A stretch of 7,735 nt of DNA from Verrucomicrobiales bacterium. Its GTDB lineage: Bacteria > Verrucomicrobiota > Verrucomicrobiia > Verrucomicrobiales > DEV007. Location: NCBI GenBank assembly GCA_022424805.1, contig JAKMGR010000532.1, positions 1 through 7,735 on the forward strand. The letters run 5' to 3'. The translations under genes and the position numbers were made by a program. This document shows, piece by piece, positions 1-6,873 of this stretch; within the stretch, counting starts at the first letter, position 1, and each line of letters begins with the position of its first letter. The notes under the pieces are model-generated. The model made no database searches and was not told the DNA's origin. It worked only from the letters and a program-made list of their open reading frames with translations.

Positions 1-1011
1 ATCGAGGTTCGCCGCCATTCCATCAACCTCGGCAGGTTCAATCTTGCCGGGCCAGCGAAAGATTCCCGGAACGCGAAAGCCTCCCTCCCACGATGTCGAC
101 TTCTCCCCTCGTAGCGGCTTCGCAGTCCCGGCATGGCGGGGACCAAAGACGGTCCAGGGACCGTTGTCGCTTGTAAAAACGATCAAGGTCTCTTCATCGA
201 TTCCCGCTTGCGCGACGGCTTGTATCACCTCTCCCACTGACCAGTCGATTTCCTCGACGACATCCCCATAGATGCCGCCCTTACTCACGCCATCGAATTT
301 CTCAGAAGGAAAGATTGGCACGTGAGGCATGTTGTGAGCCAGGTAAAGAAAAAACGGACTCTCCTTCTCCGAAGCCGACTTGATAAAATTGACAGCATGC
401 TCGGTGTAGCGCTTCGTTAAGAGGGATTGATCAGTGGGATGTTCCAGCAGCTCAAGCCCTTGATAGAGTGGAATTTTCCAGGTTTCCGACGTGGCGTTAT
501 CAAAGGCTTCAAGAGTCTGCACCGGAGGCCCCGGTGCGTCATTGCTTCCGGGAGTGCCGAGGTGACTATCGAAACCGCAGTTCAGCGGGTGCATCGGAGC
601 ATTGGCAAAATCATCGGGATACCCAGCCAGGTGCCATTTCCCGAACATGGCCGTAGAATATCCGGCTCGCTTCAACATCGCAGGCATAAGCGAGCCGCGG
701 TCGTTCTTGAGTGACTCATTTTTCAGTAAACCCGGATGGCGTCCGCTCATCAAACCTGTCCGACTCGGAACACAGGTCGATCCCGATGCGTAAAAGCTCG
801 TCCAACGCTGTCCATCTTCCGCCATCCGGTCGAGATTTGGCGTTTTGATTACCTCGTTGCCATAGCAACCGAGATCTCCATAGCCGAGGTCGTCGACGAA
901 GATGAGAATGATGTTTGGTGAATCTGCTTCTTCAGCCAGAACCTGCAAAGCGACAAAGCCAAGTAGGAAGCTGAGTAAAAAAGTAAGACTGAGGAATGAT
1001 GTTCGATTCAT
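1..1011 (-). CDS. Secreted arylsulfatase A-like protein (3' end missing)
   Basis: The frame opens at ATG 1011-1009 and has no stop before the window edge, giving the first 337 residues. Signal peptide 1-26 (a long Leu/Phe core, likely cut after Val-Leu-Ala before EEAD). Then SPNIILIFVDDLGYGDLGCYG with metal ligands D40-D41, formylglycine site CVPSR (80-84, C80), GKWHLAGYP (124-132) with K125 and H127, H230 in AHNMPHVP, D282-N283 in TSDNGPW, and K304 in PLRGEKSTSWEGGFRVPG. Every core catalytic residue of a type I sulfatase is therefore present. The order and wording of the motifs resemble human arylsulfatase A/GALNS and their many planctomycete relatives (S1_14-like in my judgement). A typical relative has 450-500 residues, so roughly 120-160 are missing, and whether it too carries the C-terminal module cannot be seen. 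It follows the previous gene after 59 bases and is probably in the same operon. The substrate is a sulfate ester, not predictable in detail. Confidence 0.92.
   Translation of the reverse strand, partial: MNRTSFLSLTFLLSFLLGFVALQVLAEEADSPNIILIFVDDLGYGDLGCYGNEVIKTPNLDRMAEDGQRWTSFYASGSTCVPSRTGLMSGRHPGLLKNESLKNDRGSLMPAMLKRAGYSTAMFGKWHLAGYPDDFANAPMHPLNCGFDSHLGTPGSNDAPGPPVQTLEAFDNATSETWKIPLYQGLELLEHPTDQSLLTKRYTEHAVNFIKSASEKESPFFLYLAHNMPHVPIFPSEKFDGVSKGGIYGDVVEEIDWSVGEVIQAVAQAGIDEETLIVFTSDNGPWTVFGPRHAGTAKPLRGEKSTSWEGGFRVPGIFRWPGKIEPAEVDGMAANLD
760..774 (-). other. Formylglycine motif CVPSR of the arylsulfatase A-like protein
   Basis: TGT GTT CCG AGT CGG encodes Cys-Val-Pro-Ser-Arg, followed by TGLMSGRHPG. 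C80 is the predicted formylglycine. Confidence 0.92.
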
Positions 1012-1070
1012 GGGATTTCTTTCTCCGGCTCGGGCGAGTCAGCTTAGTGGGTAATTTTCAGGCCTGCGAT
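1012..1070 (-). promoter_or_regulatory. 59-base intergenic spacer with Shine-Dalgarno-like GGAG
   Basis: This is the only non-coding stretch in the window. Read on the minus strand it contains GGAGAAAG, with the GGAG at 1026-1023, 11 bases before the ATG at 1011, which supports that start. I saw no convincing stem-loop with a T-run, so transcription probably continues from the 678-residue sulfatase gene. No clear -35/-10 pair is visible, though promoter elements in this phylum are poorly defined. Confidence 0.5.
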
Positions 1071-3107
1071 CTAGTGGCCGCTCTTTTCGGAGACGATCTT
1101 CAGCTCGCTCCAGTAGCCGGCTTCGAATTTCCATTCTCCATGGAGACGGTTTTCCATCTCGATCTGAATGGCCTTGCCCGCGTAGGGAGTGAGGTTCACC
1201 TCGATCGGTTGCCAGGTATTATCCCCCACGACTTTCTTAAGCACCTCTTCGCCGTCAATGCGAATGGCCAACAGCCAGTCACCTTTCGGGTGATTGTTCA
1301 CTTCCACGGTCAGCGTTGTCGTTTTTCCTTTTGGCACGGACACTGAGTTAAACAGCACGCACGGCCCTTTTTTGTTTTTGGGATGTGTCAGCAGCACTCC
1401 CCGGCGACCGCTCCAGGCTTCCCGCAACCCGGGTTTCATCGCGGGCCCTCCCCAGTCCTTCACTTGCCAGCCTGGCGCAAACAATTCCACCGACTTCAGC
1501 AGGTCTTCGCTGTCGATGACGGCACCACTTCCCTGAGCCTTTGCTGTTGCCTGAGGCGCAGCCACGCGCGCGCCGGGTGCCGGCTTCGACGTGGCCGTCT
1601 TGGGATAAGGCATTTTGGCATCGACTTCGTTGCGCCAGTCCTTGAATTGCTTCTGGAGCTTCGCAACCAAATCGGGCCTCTCGTATGCTAGGTCGTTGCG
1701 CTCCCCGATATCATTGGCCAGGTCGAATAGCTGCACCGTGCCATTCTCGTAGTACTCCAACAGCTTAAAATCGCCCGAACGAATCGCTCCGCCGGGGCTT
1801 TGGTATCCATGATTACTGTAGTGAGGAAAGTGCCAGTAGACCGGCCCCCGCTCGTAGGCTTCGCCATTCAGTGCCGGGACAAAACTTTTGCCGTCGACGT
1901 GCTGGTTCGGCACCGTCGGCAGATTCATCATTTCGAGCAGCGTCGGGTAAAAATCGGTTCCGGTGACAACTGCCTCAGACGTCGAATTCGGTTCGGTGCG
2001 ACCGAACCAGTAGACAATCAGCGGCACGCGTATGCCGCCTTCGTAGTTCCATCCTTTTGCGCCACGTAGCGGAAGATTGGAGGAAGCAAAGCGGGAATCG
2101 AGAATCTCGCGCGAATGATTGATACCGCGATACTGATTTGAAGCCGACATGCCGCCATTGTCCCCCGTGAATACAATGATGGTGTTCTCTTCCAGCCCGA
2201 GTTCCTTCAGCTTCGCACGAATGTGCGCGAGGCTTTCATCTGTCGCCTCCAGCATACCGGCAAACTCCACGTTGTCTTGTTTCTGCTTCACCCACCAGAC
2301 ACGCGCATCCTGATGCGTCTGCAGCTCGTCGTTCTCGGCCAGCGCCTCGAGTTCTTCATCTGTGAGGGGCGGCCCATCCGGATTGGATTCGAGAATGAAG
2401 TCCGGCCCTTCCTGTTCGGGCATTTCCTTAAGCTTCCGGCGATACTTCTCCACCAGGTCAGGACGCCCCTGGATCGGATCGTGCACAGCGAAATGTTCGA
2501 GGTGCACAAAGAAAGGTTTGTCCTGGTTCCGCTCAATAAAATCCACGGCTGCTTCAGTCAGCTTGTCAGTGTAGTAGTCGCCCTCTTTCGCCGGGAGCTT
2601 CTTATCGTAATCTCCGCCAAAGGGATAGTGATAGGATCGCACCCACCCCGTGATCTCCTCATCGAAGCCATAGTTGGTCGGGTTCTCTCGCAAATGGGCC
2701 TTACCATAGTTCGCCGTGACATAGCCGTGACTCTTCAGCGTTTCGGCGAGGGTGACCTCTTCGTCCGGCAAGGCAGTGAGCTTTTCCCCGTGATGCAGGG
2801 GCTCGTAATCCCGCTCGGGTCGTCCCCCGAGCCACTCCGTCAAGTTGGTCCGGGCCGGGTATTTGCCCGTCAGAATGCTGGCCCGGCTCGGCGAGCAAAC
2901 ATGACACGTGGCATAGGCATTCGTGAAAAGCATGCCATCCTTCGCCAATTGATCGATGGACGGAGTTTCATGGAACTCACTGCCATAACACCCGATATCG
3001 CGCTGCCCCAGGTCATCGACGAGGAAAAAAACGACGTTTGGCGGTTTTGCTTCGGCGAAACCGCCGACAAGGAGGGGGAAGATGAAAAGGAGCGTTTGTT
3101 TCATCAT
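1071..3107 (-). CDS. Secreted arylsulfatase-like protein with linker and C-terminal module
   Basis: 678 residues when started at 3107. That start makes an ATGA overlap and puts the signal peptide (1-20, cut after Ala-Glu-Ala) at the N-terminus. An ATG at 3146 would add 13 charged residues ahead of it; an ATG at 3104 is also possible. The sulfatase domain spans ~21-500. It has D31-D32, the formylglycine site CSPSR (71-75, C71), GKAH (135-138, where Trp is usual in GKWH), H209 in FAVHDP, D316-N317 in FTGDNGG and K351 in PLRGAKGWNYEGGIRVP, so all catalytic positions are filled. The VHDPIQ and EFAGMLEATDE segments recall planctomycete arylsulfatases of the S1_16 type (my judgement). An acidic insert lies at ~229-276. 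A Pro/Ala linker (~500-530, APGARVAAPQATAKAQ) leads to a beta-rich module (~540-675) homologous to the end of the dehydrogenase. It probably removes sulfate from a polysaccharide; the substrate is unknown. The stop is TAG. Confidence 0.92.
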   Translation of the reverse strand: MMKQTLLFIFPLLVGGFAEAKPPNVVFFLVDDLGQRDIGCYGSEFHETPSIDQLAKDGMLFTNAYATCHVCSPSRASILTGKYPARTNLTEWLGGRPERDYEPLHHGEKLTALPDEEVTLAETLKSHGYVTANYGKAHLRENPTNYGFDEEITGWVRSYHYPFGGDYDKKLPAKEGDYYTDKLTEAAVDFIERNQDKPFFVHLEHFAVHDPIQGRPDLVEKYRRKLKEMPEQEGPDFILESNPDGPPLTDEELEALAENDELQTHQDARVWWVKQKQDNVEFAGMLEATDESLAHIRAKLKELGLEENTIIVFTGDNGGMSASNQYRGINHSREILDSRFASSNLPLRGAKGWNYEGGIRVPLIVYWFGRTEPNSTSEAVVTGTDFYPTLLEMMNLPTVPNQHVDGKSFVPALNGEAYERGPVYWHFPHYSNHGYQSPGGAIRSGDFKLLEYYENGTVQLFDLANDIGERNDLAYERPDLVAKLQKQFKDWRNEVDAKMPYPKTATSKPAPGARVAAPQATAKAQGSGAVIDSEDLLKSVELFAPGWQVKDWGGPAMKPGLREAWSGRRGVLLTHPKNKKGPCVLFNSVSVPKGKTTTLTVEVNNHPKGDWLLAIRIDGEEVLKKVVGDNTWQPIEVNLTPYAGKAIQIEMENRLHGEWKFEAGYWSELKIVSEKSGH
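1089..1487 (-). other. C-terminal beta-rich module, copy B (in 678-residue sulfatase)
   Basis: Residues 541-673 of the sulfatase. Landmarks: APG (544-546), D551, KP (558-559), THP (574-576), PCVL (582-585), VPKGKTTTL (591-599), HP (606-607), W611, W632, YAGK (642-645), MENR (651-654), W659 and W666. Between THP and W611 it aligns with copy A without a gap at 19 identities in 38 positions. It follows a flexible Pro/Ala linker, as expected of an accessory domain. Confidence 0.8.
2883..2897 (-). other. Formylglycine motif CSPSR of the 678-residue sulfatase
   Basis: TGC TCG CCG AGC CGG encodes Cys-Ser-Pro-Ser-Arg, followed by ASILTGKYPAR, the classic two-part sulfatase signature. C71 is the predicted catalytic formylglycine. 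Confidence 0.93.
3104..3107 (-). other. ATGA stop-start overlap between the two complete sulfatase genes
   Basis: The stop TGA (3106-3104) of the 502-residue sulfatase overlaps an ATG at 3107-3105; a second ATG follows directly at 3104-3102. No Shine-Dalgarno sequence precedes them in the AT-rich codons just upstream, so re-initiation is likely. This is the third identical junction in a row. Confidence 0.85.
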
Positions 3108-4612
3108 TGGTATTTCACGGGGTCGGGTTTCGGATCGACGGTCCATCCATCGGTGCTGATCTTGCCGTAGTAGGGATAGAAATCCCAGTTCACCGTGCCG
3201 CCGACAACCCGAGGGTCCTCGGTGGCTTCGAGATGATCGAACAACCGCTTCCGCAAGGCCGCCTGCGTTTCGGCCACGCCAACCGTGCCTGCCAGGTTCA
3301 CCATCTGGTCGGGATCGCTCTTCAAATCATAGAGTTCCTCGGCCGGCCGCATACCGAAAGCCAGCTCCGCCAAACGAGCAACGCCGTGTTCGTTGCGATG
3401 CTCCATCAGAAAGGTCTTCGTCGGCGCCGAGTCGATTTCGCCATAGGGAATCGACCGAGCGCAGGCCGAAGCATCCGGCGAACCGGATGGCCAGCGGCTC
3501 GGTTCGAAATTGTGGATGTAGAGATAATCAGCGGTCCGGATCGCCCGGCAGGGATAACCTTTGCCACCTTTGCGACAACCGTCGTGTCGTTCCATTGCGA
3601 TATACGCAGCTTCGCGGTTCTTCGGTTTATCGTTGCGGAAAACGGCGAGCAAGCTCTGCGCCGTCATAATTTCCGGCGGCTCAAGCCCCGCAGCCTCGAG
3701 AAAGGTCGGGGCGAGGTCGCTGAGGTTGACGAACGCGTGGACTGCCCTGCCCGGGTTGGTAACTCCGCCTGGCCAACGAATTGCCAGGGGAACCCGCGAG
3801 CCGGCATCGTAGAGGCTGGCTTTTGCACGGGGAAAGGGCATGCCGTGATCGCTTGTCACGACCACGATGGTGTTGTCGAGTTGTCCGGATTCTTCAAGCG
3901 TCGCGATGGCTTGCTCGACCATGGAATCGAAGTGCTCGACCTCGACGAGGTAGTCGAGAATGTCACTGCGCACGATGTCGTTGTCAGGGAAGATTGGTGG
4001 GACGATAACTTTGTCCGGATCCTTTCCAGTTCGCTTTCCGGCACCAAGTTCATAGCCGCGGTGCGGTTCGGACGTCCCAAGCCAGAAACAGAAGGGACTG
4101 CCCTCTGGCGTATCCTCGAGAAAGTCGGCAAAATTACCCGCGTAGTCCGTGTTGCGCATCGCCTTGAACGGTGGTTTCACCTTCCTGGACTGATATTCTA
4201 TTCCGGCAGGATTCTCGTTGCGCCCGCCCGGCTCGAGGCGTCCCGGACTCCAGCCTTTGCCCGTATATCCCACGTAGTAACCCGCCTCCATAAGCATCTC
4301 CGTGTAGGTGGCGAACTTTGCCGGCAGAGTACTGTGGATGTTTCCCGCCTCTTCGAGCCGCCAGATGGATTGGCCCGTCAGGATGGCGCTGCGCGAAGGT
4401 CCGCAGGTCGGCGCATCGCAGAAGGCATGAGCAAAACGCAGCCCTTCCCGTGCGATCCTGTCGAATCCGGGAGTCTTCACGACGGGATCCCCGTTCGCCC
4501 TAGTGTGGGCGTAGCTCTGGTCGTCGGAAATGCAGAAGAGGATATTGGGCCGTTCCTGCGAGAACGCGCTGACGGAGAAGATTGCGAGCGGGAAGAAAAT
4601 GCGTACGATCAT
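3104..4612 (-). CDS. Secreted sulfatase resembling heparan N-sulfatase (N-sulfoglucosamine sulfohydrolase)
   Basis: A complete 502-residue formylglycine-dependent sulfatase that hydrolyses sulfate esters or sulfamates. Signal peptide 1-18, likely cut at Ala-Phe-Ser before Gln19. The alkaline-phosphatase-like fold begins with RPNILFCISDD; D30 and D31 are metal ligands. C70 in CGPSR (70-74) is the residue matured to formylglycine, followed by SAILTGQ. H183 in SEPHRGYE, D255-H256 in TSDHGMPFP and K264 complete the usual active-site set. Where most sulfatases have GKWH it has GKGWSPG (118-124). This, together with FCFWLGTSEPHRGYE, DNDIVRSDILDY and the length near 500, resembles the SGSH-like group (SulfAtlas S1_8 in my judgement), whose known members act on N-sulfated glucosamine of heparan sulfate. 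The substrate here is inferred. Unlike the next sulfatase it has no C-terminal extension and ends at DPVKYQ. ATGA overlaps lie at both ends. It is more GC-rich than the two genes before it and uses no TTA, CTA or TCA codon. Confidence 0.92.
   Translation of the reverse strand: MIVRIFFPLAIFSVSAFSQERPNILFCISDDQSYAHTRANGDPVVKTPGFDRIAREGLRFAHAFCDAPTCGPSRSAILTGQSIWRLEEAGNIHSTLPAKFATYTEMLMEAGYYVGYTGKGWSPGRLEPGGRNENPAGIEYQSRKVKPPFKAMRNTDYAGNFADFLEDTPEGSPFCFWLGTSEPHRGYELGAGKRTGKDPDKVIVPPIFPDNDIVRSDILDYLVEVEHFDSMVEQAIATLEESGQLDNTIVVVTSDHGMPFPRAKASLYDAGSRVPLAIRWPGGVTNPGRAVHAFVNLSDLAPTFLEAAGLEPPEIMTAQSLLAVFRNDKPKNREAAYIAMERHDGCRKGGKGYPCRAIRTADYLYIHNFEPSRWPSGSPDASACARSIPYGEIDSAPTKTFLMEHRNEHGVARLAELAFGMRPAEELYDLKSDPDQMVNLAGTVGVAETQAALRKRLFDHLEATEDPRVVGGTVNWDFYPYYGKISTDGWTVDPKPDPVKYQ
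4391..4405 (-). other. Formylglycine motif CGPSR of the heparan N-sulfatase-like protein
   Basis: TGC GGA CCT TCG CGC encodes Cys-Gly-Pro-Ser-Arg, the C-x-P-S-R maturation site. The cysteine must be oxidised to formylglycine by an FGE or anaerobic sulfatase-maturing enzyme, neither of which is encoded in this window. Confidence 0.92.
4609..4612 (-). other. ATGA stop-start overlap, dehydrogenase gene to 502-residue sulfatase gene
   Basis: TGA at 4611-4609 overlaps ATG at 4612-4610. A GAGG lies at 4618-4615, only two bases before the start and so closer than a normal Shine-Dalgarno spacing, which favours translational coupling. The signal peptide beginning at this ATG supports the start. Confidence 0.9.
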
Positions 4613-6873
4613 GGCCTCGTGACGACATCCACATTGCCCCAGAATCCAAACTCCCAGGCCCAGTCATTAGCCCGGTTCTCCAGTTCGAGGTCAACATGTT
4701 TTCCGGCGAATCTGGTGAGGTCAATTTCAAGCTCCAACCATTCCTTCTTCACCGTTTCATAGCTCACGATCTGATCGTGGATCACCTTCTTGTTCGCAAG
4801 AACCCGCAGCTGCCAGTTCCCGTGCGGGTGATAGCTCGCCCTGATTTTCAGCGTGGTAGTTTTCCCCTCGGGCACATCGAGATGACGGCTTAGCACACAG
4901 GGCATGTTGCGGCTGAGCGGATGAGTCTGAACCGCAAATTCATTGCGAAACTCGGGCTCCGGCTTGACGCCCCCTTCTCCCACATCACGGACAAGGAAGC
5001 CAGGTGCGACGCGTTGCAGGATTTTCTGGGCGGCTTCGGGAGCCGGACCCGCCTTCTGATGGTTGCGATGAGAAACGGGCGGTAGGTCACCACTGACGAG
5101 ACGTCGTGAAACATGTTCCTGCAGGTTCCTGAGTTTGCTGTTCACTGCAAGTTCGATTGACTTCTCCGGATGCAGCGGAACCATCGGTTCCAATCCAAAC
5201 CAGAGCATGCGAGGAATATTGTTATCCTCAGCATCTTCGTCATGCTGAGAAAGATTTGCAAGAATGGGCCAGCGTTCTTCGTACCTGATTCGCTGCAAAG
5301 CCGCAGCGAGGTAAAGGCGAACAGCAGCTGAGGAATCCTCTTTTGCCAGCTCCGCAAATTTCGAGAGCGCGGCACTCGAAGCATCTTGATCTTCACACAA
5401 AAACTGTATCGCGAATGCCCGGACGTATTCGTCGTCATGAGAGAGAAACTCGAGAAGTTGCGATTCGTCGAGACTCCCGGTGACGTGCAAAGCCCAGAAT
5501 GCGCGAAGCCGTTTCGGAGGTGTCCCCGATTCTTTCAGCATCTTGTGGAGGCCGGCTGAAACTCCCGAATCGAGTTTTCCATTCGCCGCACGCATTTGCA
5601 GATTGAGGCGGGCTGCACGTACATACCAGTCATTCACATGATCCTGCATCGCGACAAGTTCTGCATCTGATAGAGAGCCAATATTGGGACGCTCAATCGG
5701 CTTCGCGCCTTTCGGCATGAGTCGATAAATTCGACCACTGTCCGGAAAGTTGATCTTATTCCCGCAAATGTCCGTATCGTGCCAGTCCAGAATATATACG
5801 CCGCCATCTGGACCGATCTCGACACTGAATCCGACCCAGGCCAAATCGTTCGTGGTCACAAAATCCTCACCATGACTTCCGATGTAGCTGGAACCGTTTC
5901 GCTTCATCACATCGGTCAGCACCTGATGCTGGTGGATGTTACACATAAAAAGCTGATCGCGAAAATCCGGCGGAAAGGTATCGGCGAGGTAAAATCGAGC
6001 TCCACCGTGGGCCGAGAGATGGGTGTGATCCCGAATCGTCGTGATGTAGTCATACACGTAGGGATTCAGGTGAGCCTTGCTCTGCTTGTGGTAGTAACCG
6101 CCCTGCACAATGTGAAAGAGGTGGGGAATGACGCAGCAGGTAGCAAAGCCCTGACCGACGTCATTGAAATCAAAGCCCCACGGATTCGACAGTCCCCTGG
6201 CATACACTTCGAATTGCTTCTTCGTCGGATGATACCTCCAGATTCCGCCGTCGATGAAGAGACGATCTTCATCTGCCACGCCCGGCTTTCCGACCATGGA
6301 AGAAGTGAAGACACCGTGGCATCCATAGAGCCAGCCATCGGGCCCCCAGATAAAACTGTTCAGCGTCTCGTGTCGGTCGTGAATACCCCATCCGTCCAGT
6401 AGAATTTGTGGATCCCCGTCGGGCTGATCATCTCCATCCTCATCGGGGATGAAGATCAGGTTAGGAGGCGTCCCGACAAAGACGCCCCCGAAGCCTGTCG
6501 CAATACCCGAGCTGAAAGTCAGCTTGTCAGTGAACAACTTTTTCGTATCAAACACACCGTCGCTGTCCGTGTCTTCAAATATTTGAATTCGGGTGAGTGG
6601 CTTCTCGTCCTTGTGACTGCGGCGATCTACATAGTTGTAATTTTCTACCACCCAAATACGGCCGCGATCATCAAAGGTAAAAGCAATGGGTTCACCGATG
6701 TCAGGTTCGGCTGCGAAGATGTCGATCTGGAAATCGTCGGAGATTTCCATTTTCGCCACCGCCTCATTCGGTTTGAGGAAGGGAGCATCACTTGTCCGAT
6801 GCTGCTTGAATTGAGCGAACGAATTTTGCCCAGCCAAGGAAAGACCAATCACGAAGAGTAGTTGGAATCTCAT
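4609..6873 (-). CDS. Secreted PVC-type membrane-bound dehydrogenase domain protein, heme-less, with C-terminal module
   Basis: A complete 754-residue protein. Residues 1-20 are a signal peptide with a likely cut after Ser-Phe-Ala. Residues ~33-390 match the Pirellula/Verrucomicrobium 'membrane-bound dehydrogenase' beta-propeller (TIGR02604-like), related to soluble sugar dehydrogenases. Visible family marks are DTDSDGVFD (101-109) and DEDGDDQPDGD (144-154), which are Asp-rich and possibly calcium-binding, HETLNSFIWGPDGWLYGCHG (168-187), RGLSNPWGFDF (226-236) and IGPDGGVYILDWHD (353-366). Residues ~400-595 are helical HEAT-like repeats. A Pro/Ala-rich linker (~596-618) leads to a beta-rich module (~620-754) homologous to the end of the sulfatase at 3107-1071. 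No CxxCH is present, unlike typical members, which end in a cytochrome domain; the upstream gene carries one instead. Start and stop both lie in ATGA overlaps, so translation is probably coupled. The family call is strong; an oxidoreductase role on a sugar or alcohol is inferred from the family. Confidence 0.9.
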   Translation of the reverse strand: MRFQLLFVIGLSLAGQNSFAQFKQHRTSDAPFLKPNEAVAKMEISDDFQIDIFAAEPDIGEPIAFTFDDRGRIWVVENYNYVDRRSHKDEKPLTRIQIFEDTDSDGVFDTKKLFTDKLTFSSGIATGFGGVFVGTPPNLIFIPDEDGDDQPDGDPQILLDGWGIHDRHETLNSFIWGPDGWLYGCHGVFTSSMVGKPGVADEDRLFIDGGIWRYHPTKKQFEVYARGLSNPWGFDFNDVGQGFATCCVIPHLFHIVQGGYYHKQSKAHLNPYVYDYITTIRDHTHLSAHGGARFYLADTFPPDFRDQLFMCNIHQHQVLTDVMKRNGSSYIGSHGEDFVTTNDLAWVGFSVEIGPDGGVYILDWHDTDICGNKINFPDSGRIYRLMPKGAKPIERPNIGSLSDAELVAMQDHVNDWYVRAARLNLQMRAANGKLDSGVSAGLHKMLKESGTPPKRLRAFWALHVTGSLDESQLLEFLSHDDEYVRAFAIQFLCEDQDASSAALSKFAELAKEDSSAAVRLYLAAALQRIRYEERWPILANLSQHDEDAEDNNIPRMLWFGLEPMVPLHPEKSIELAVNSKLRNLQEHVSRRLVSGDLPPVSHRNHQKAGPAPEAAQKILQRVAPGFLVRDVGEGGVKPEPEFRNEFAVQTHPLSRNMPCVLSRHLDVPEGKTTTLKIRASYHPHGNWQLRVLANKKVIHDQIVSYETVKKEWLELEIDLTRFAGKHVDLELENRANDWAWEFGFWGNVDVVTRP
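4612..5016 (-). other. C-terminal beta-rich module, copy A (in dehydrogenase)
   Basis: Residues 620-754 of the dehydrogenase. Landmarks: APG (623-625), D630, KP (637-638), THP (650-652), PCVL (658-661), VPEGKTTTL (667-675), HP (682-683), W687, W712, FAGK (722-725), LENR (731-734), W738 and W745. Alternating hydrophobic strands and a run of tryptophans suggest a jelly-roll or galactose-binding-like sandwich. That fold is inference from pattern, not from a profile match. It lines up along its whole length with copy B at 1089-1487. Confidence 0.8.
6870..6873 (-). other. ATGA stop-start overlap, cytochrome gene to dehydrogenase gene
   Basis: The upstream TGA (6872-6870) shares two bases with the ATG (6873-6871). 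No Shine-Dalgarno sequence is visible just before the start, so the dehydrogenase is probably made by ribosomes re-initiating after the cytochrome gene. This fixes the start, and the hydrophobic signal peptide directly after it agrees. Confidence 0.9.

Noticed and set aside
1012..1070. Transcription terminator or new promoter in the 59-base spacer
   Set aside because: Only tiny palindromes such as aggcct are present, with no stable stem followed by T residues and no clear -35/-10 pair.
3108..3146. Longer start (ATG at 3146) for the 678-residue sulfatase
   Set aside because: It would put 13 charged residues before the signal peptide and run 39 bases deeper into the upstream gene. The ATG at 3107 gives the same ATGA overlap as the two other junctions.
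2223..3170. Plus-strand open frame of 315 codons opposite the 678-residue sulfatase
   Set aside because: It is in the same codon-aligned antisense register and has no recognisable motif or signal. It is a shadow of the sulfatase gene.
3107..4762. Long plus-strand open frame (551 codons) opposite the 502-residue sulfatase
   Set aside because: It is the exact codon-by-codon reverse of the sulfatase frame, kept open by the absence of TTA, CTA and TCA codons. It needs a TTG start, shows no recognisable domain, and the minus-strand gene has a full set of catalytic motifs.
5779..6402. Plus-strand frame of 207 codons within the dehydrogenase gene
   Set aside because: It is opposite strongly conserved propeller motifs, with no recognisable domain of its own. 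It is a shadow.
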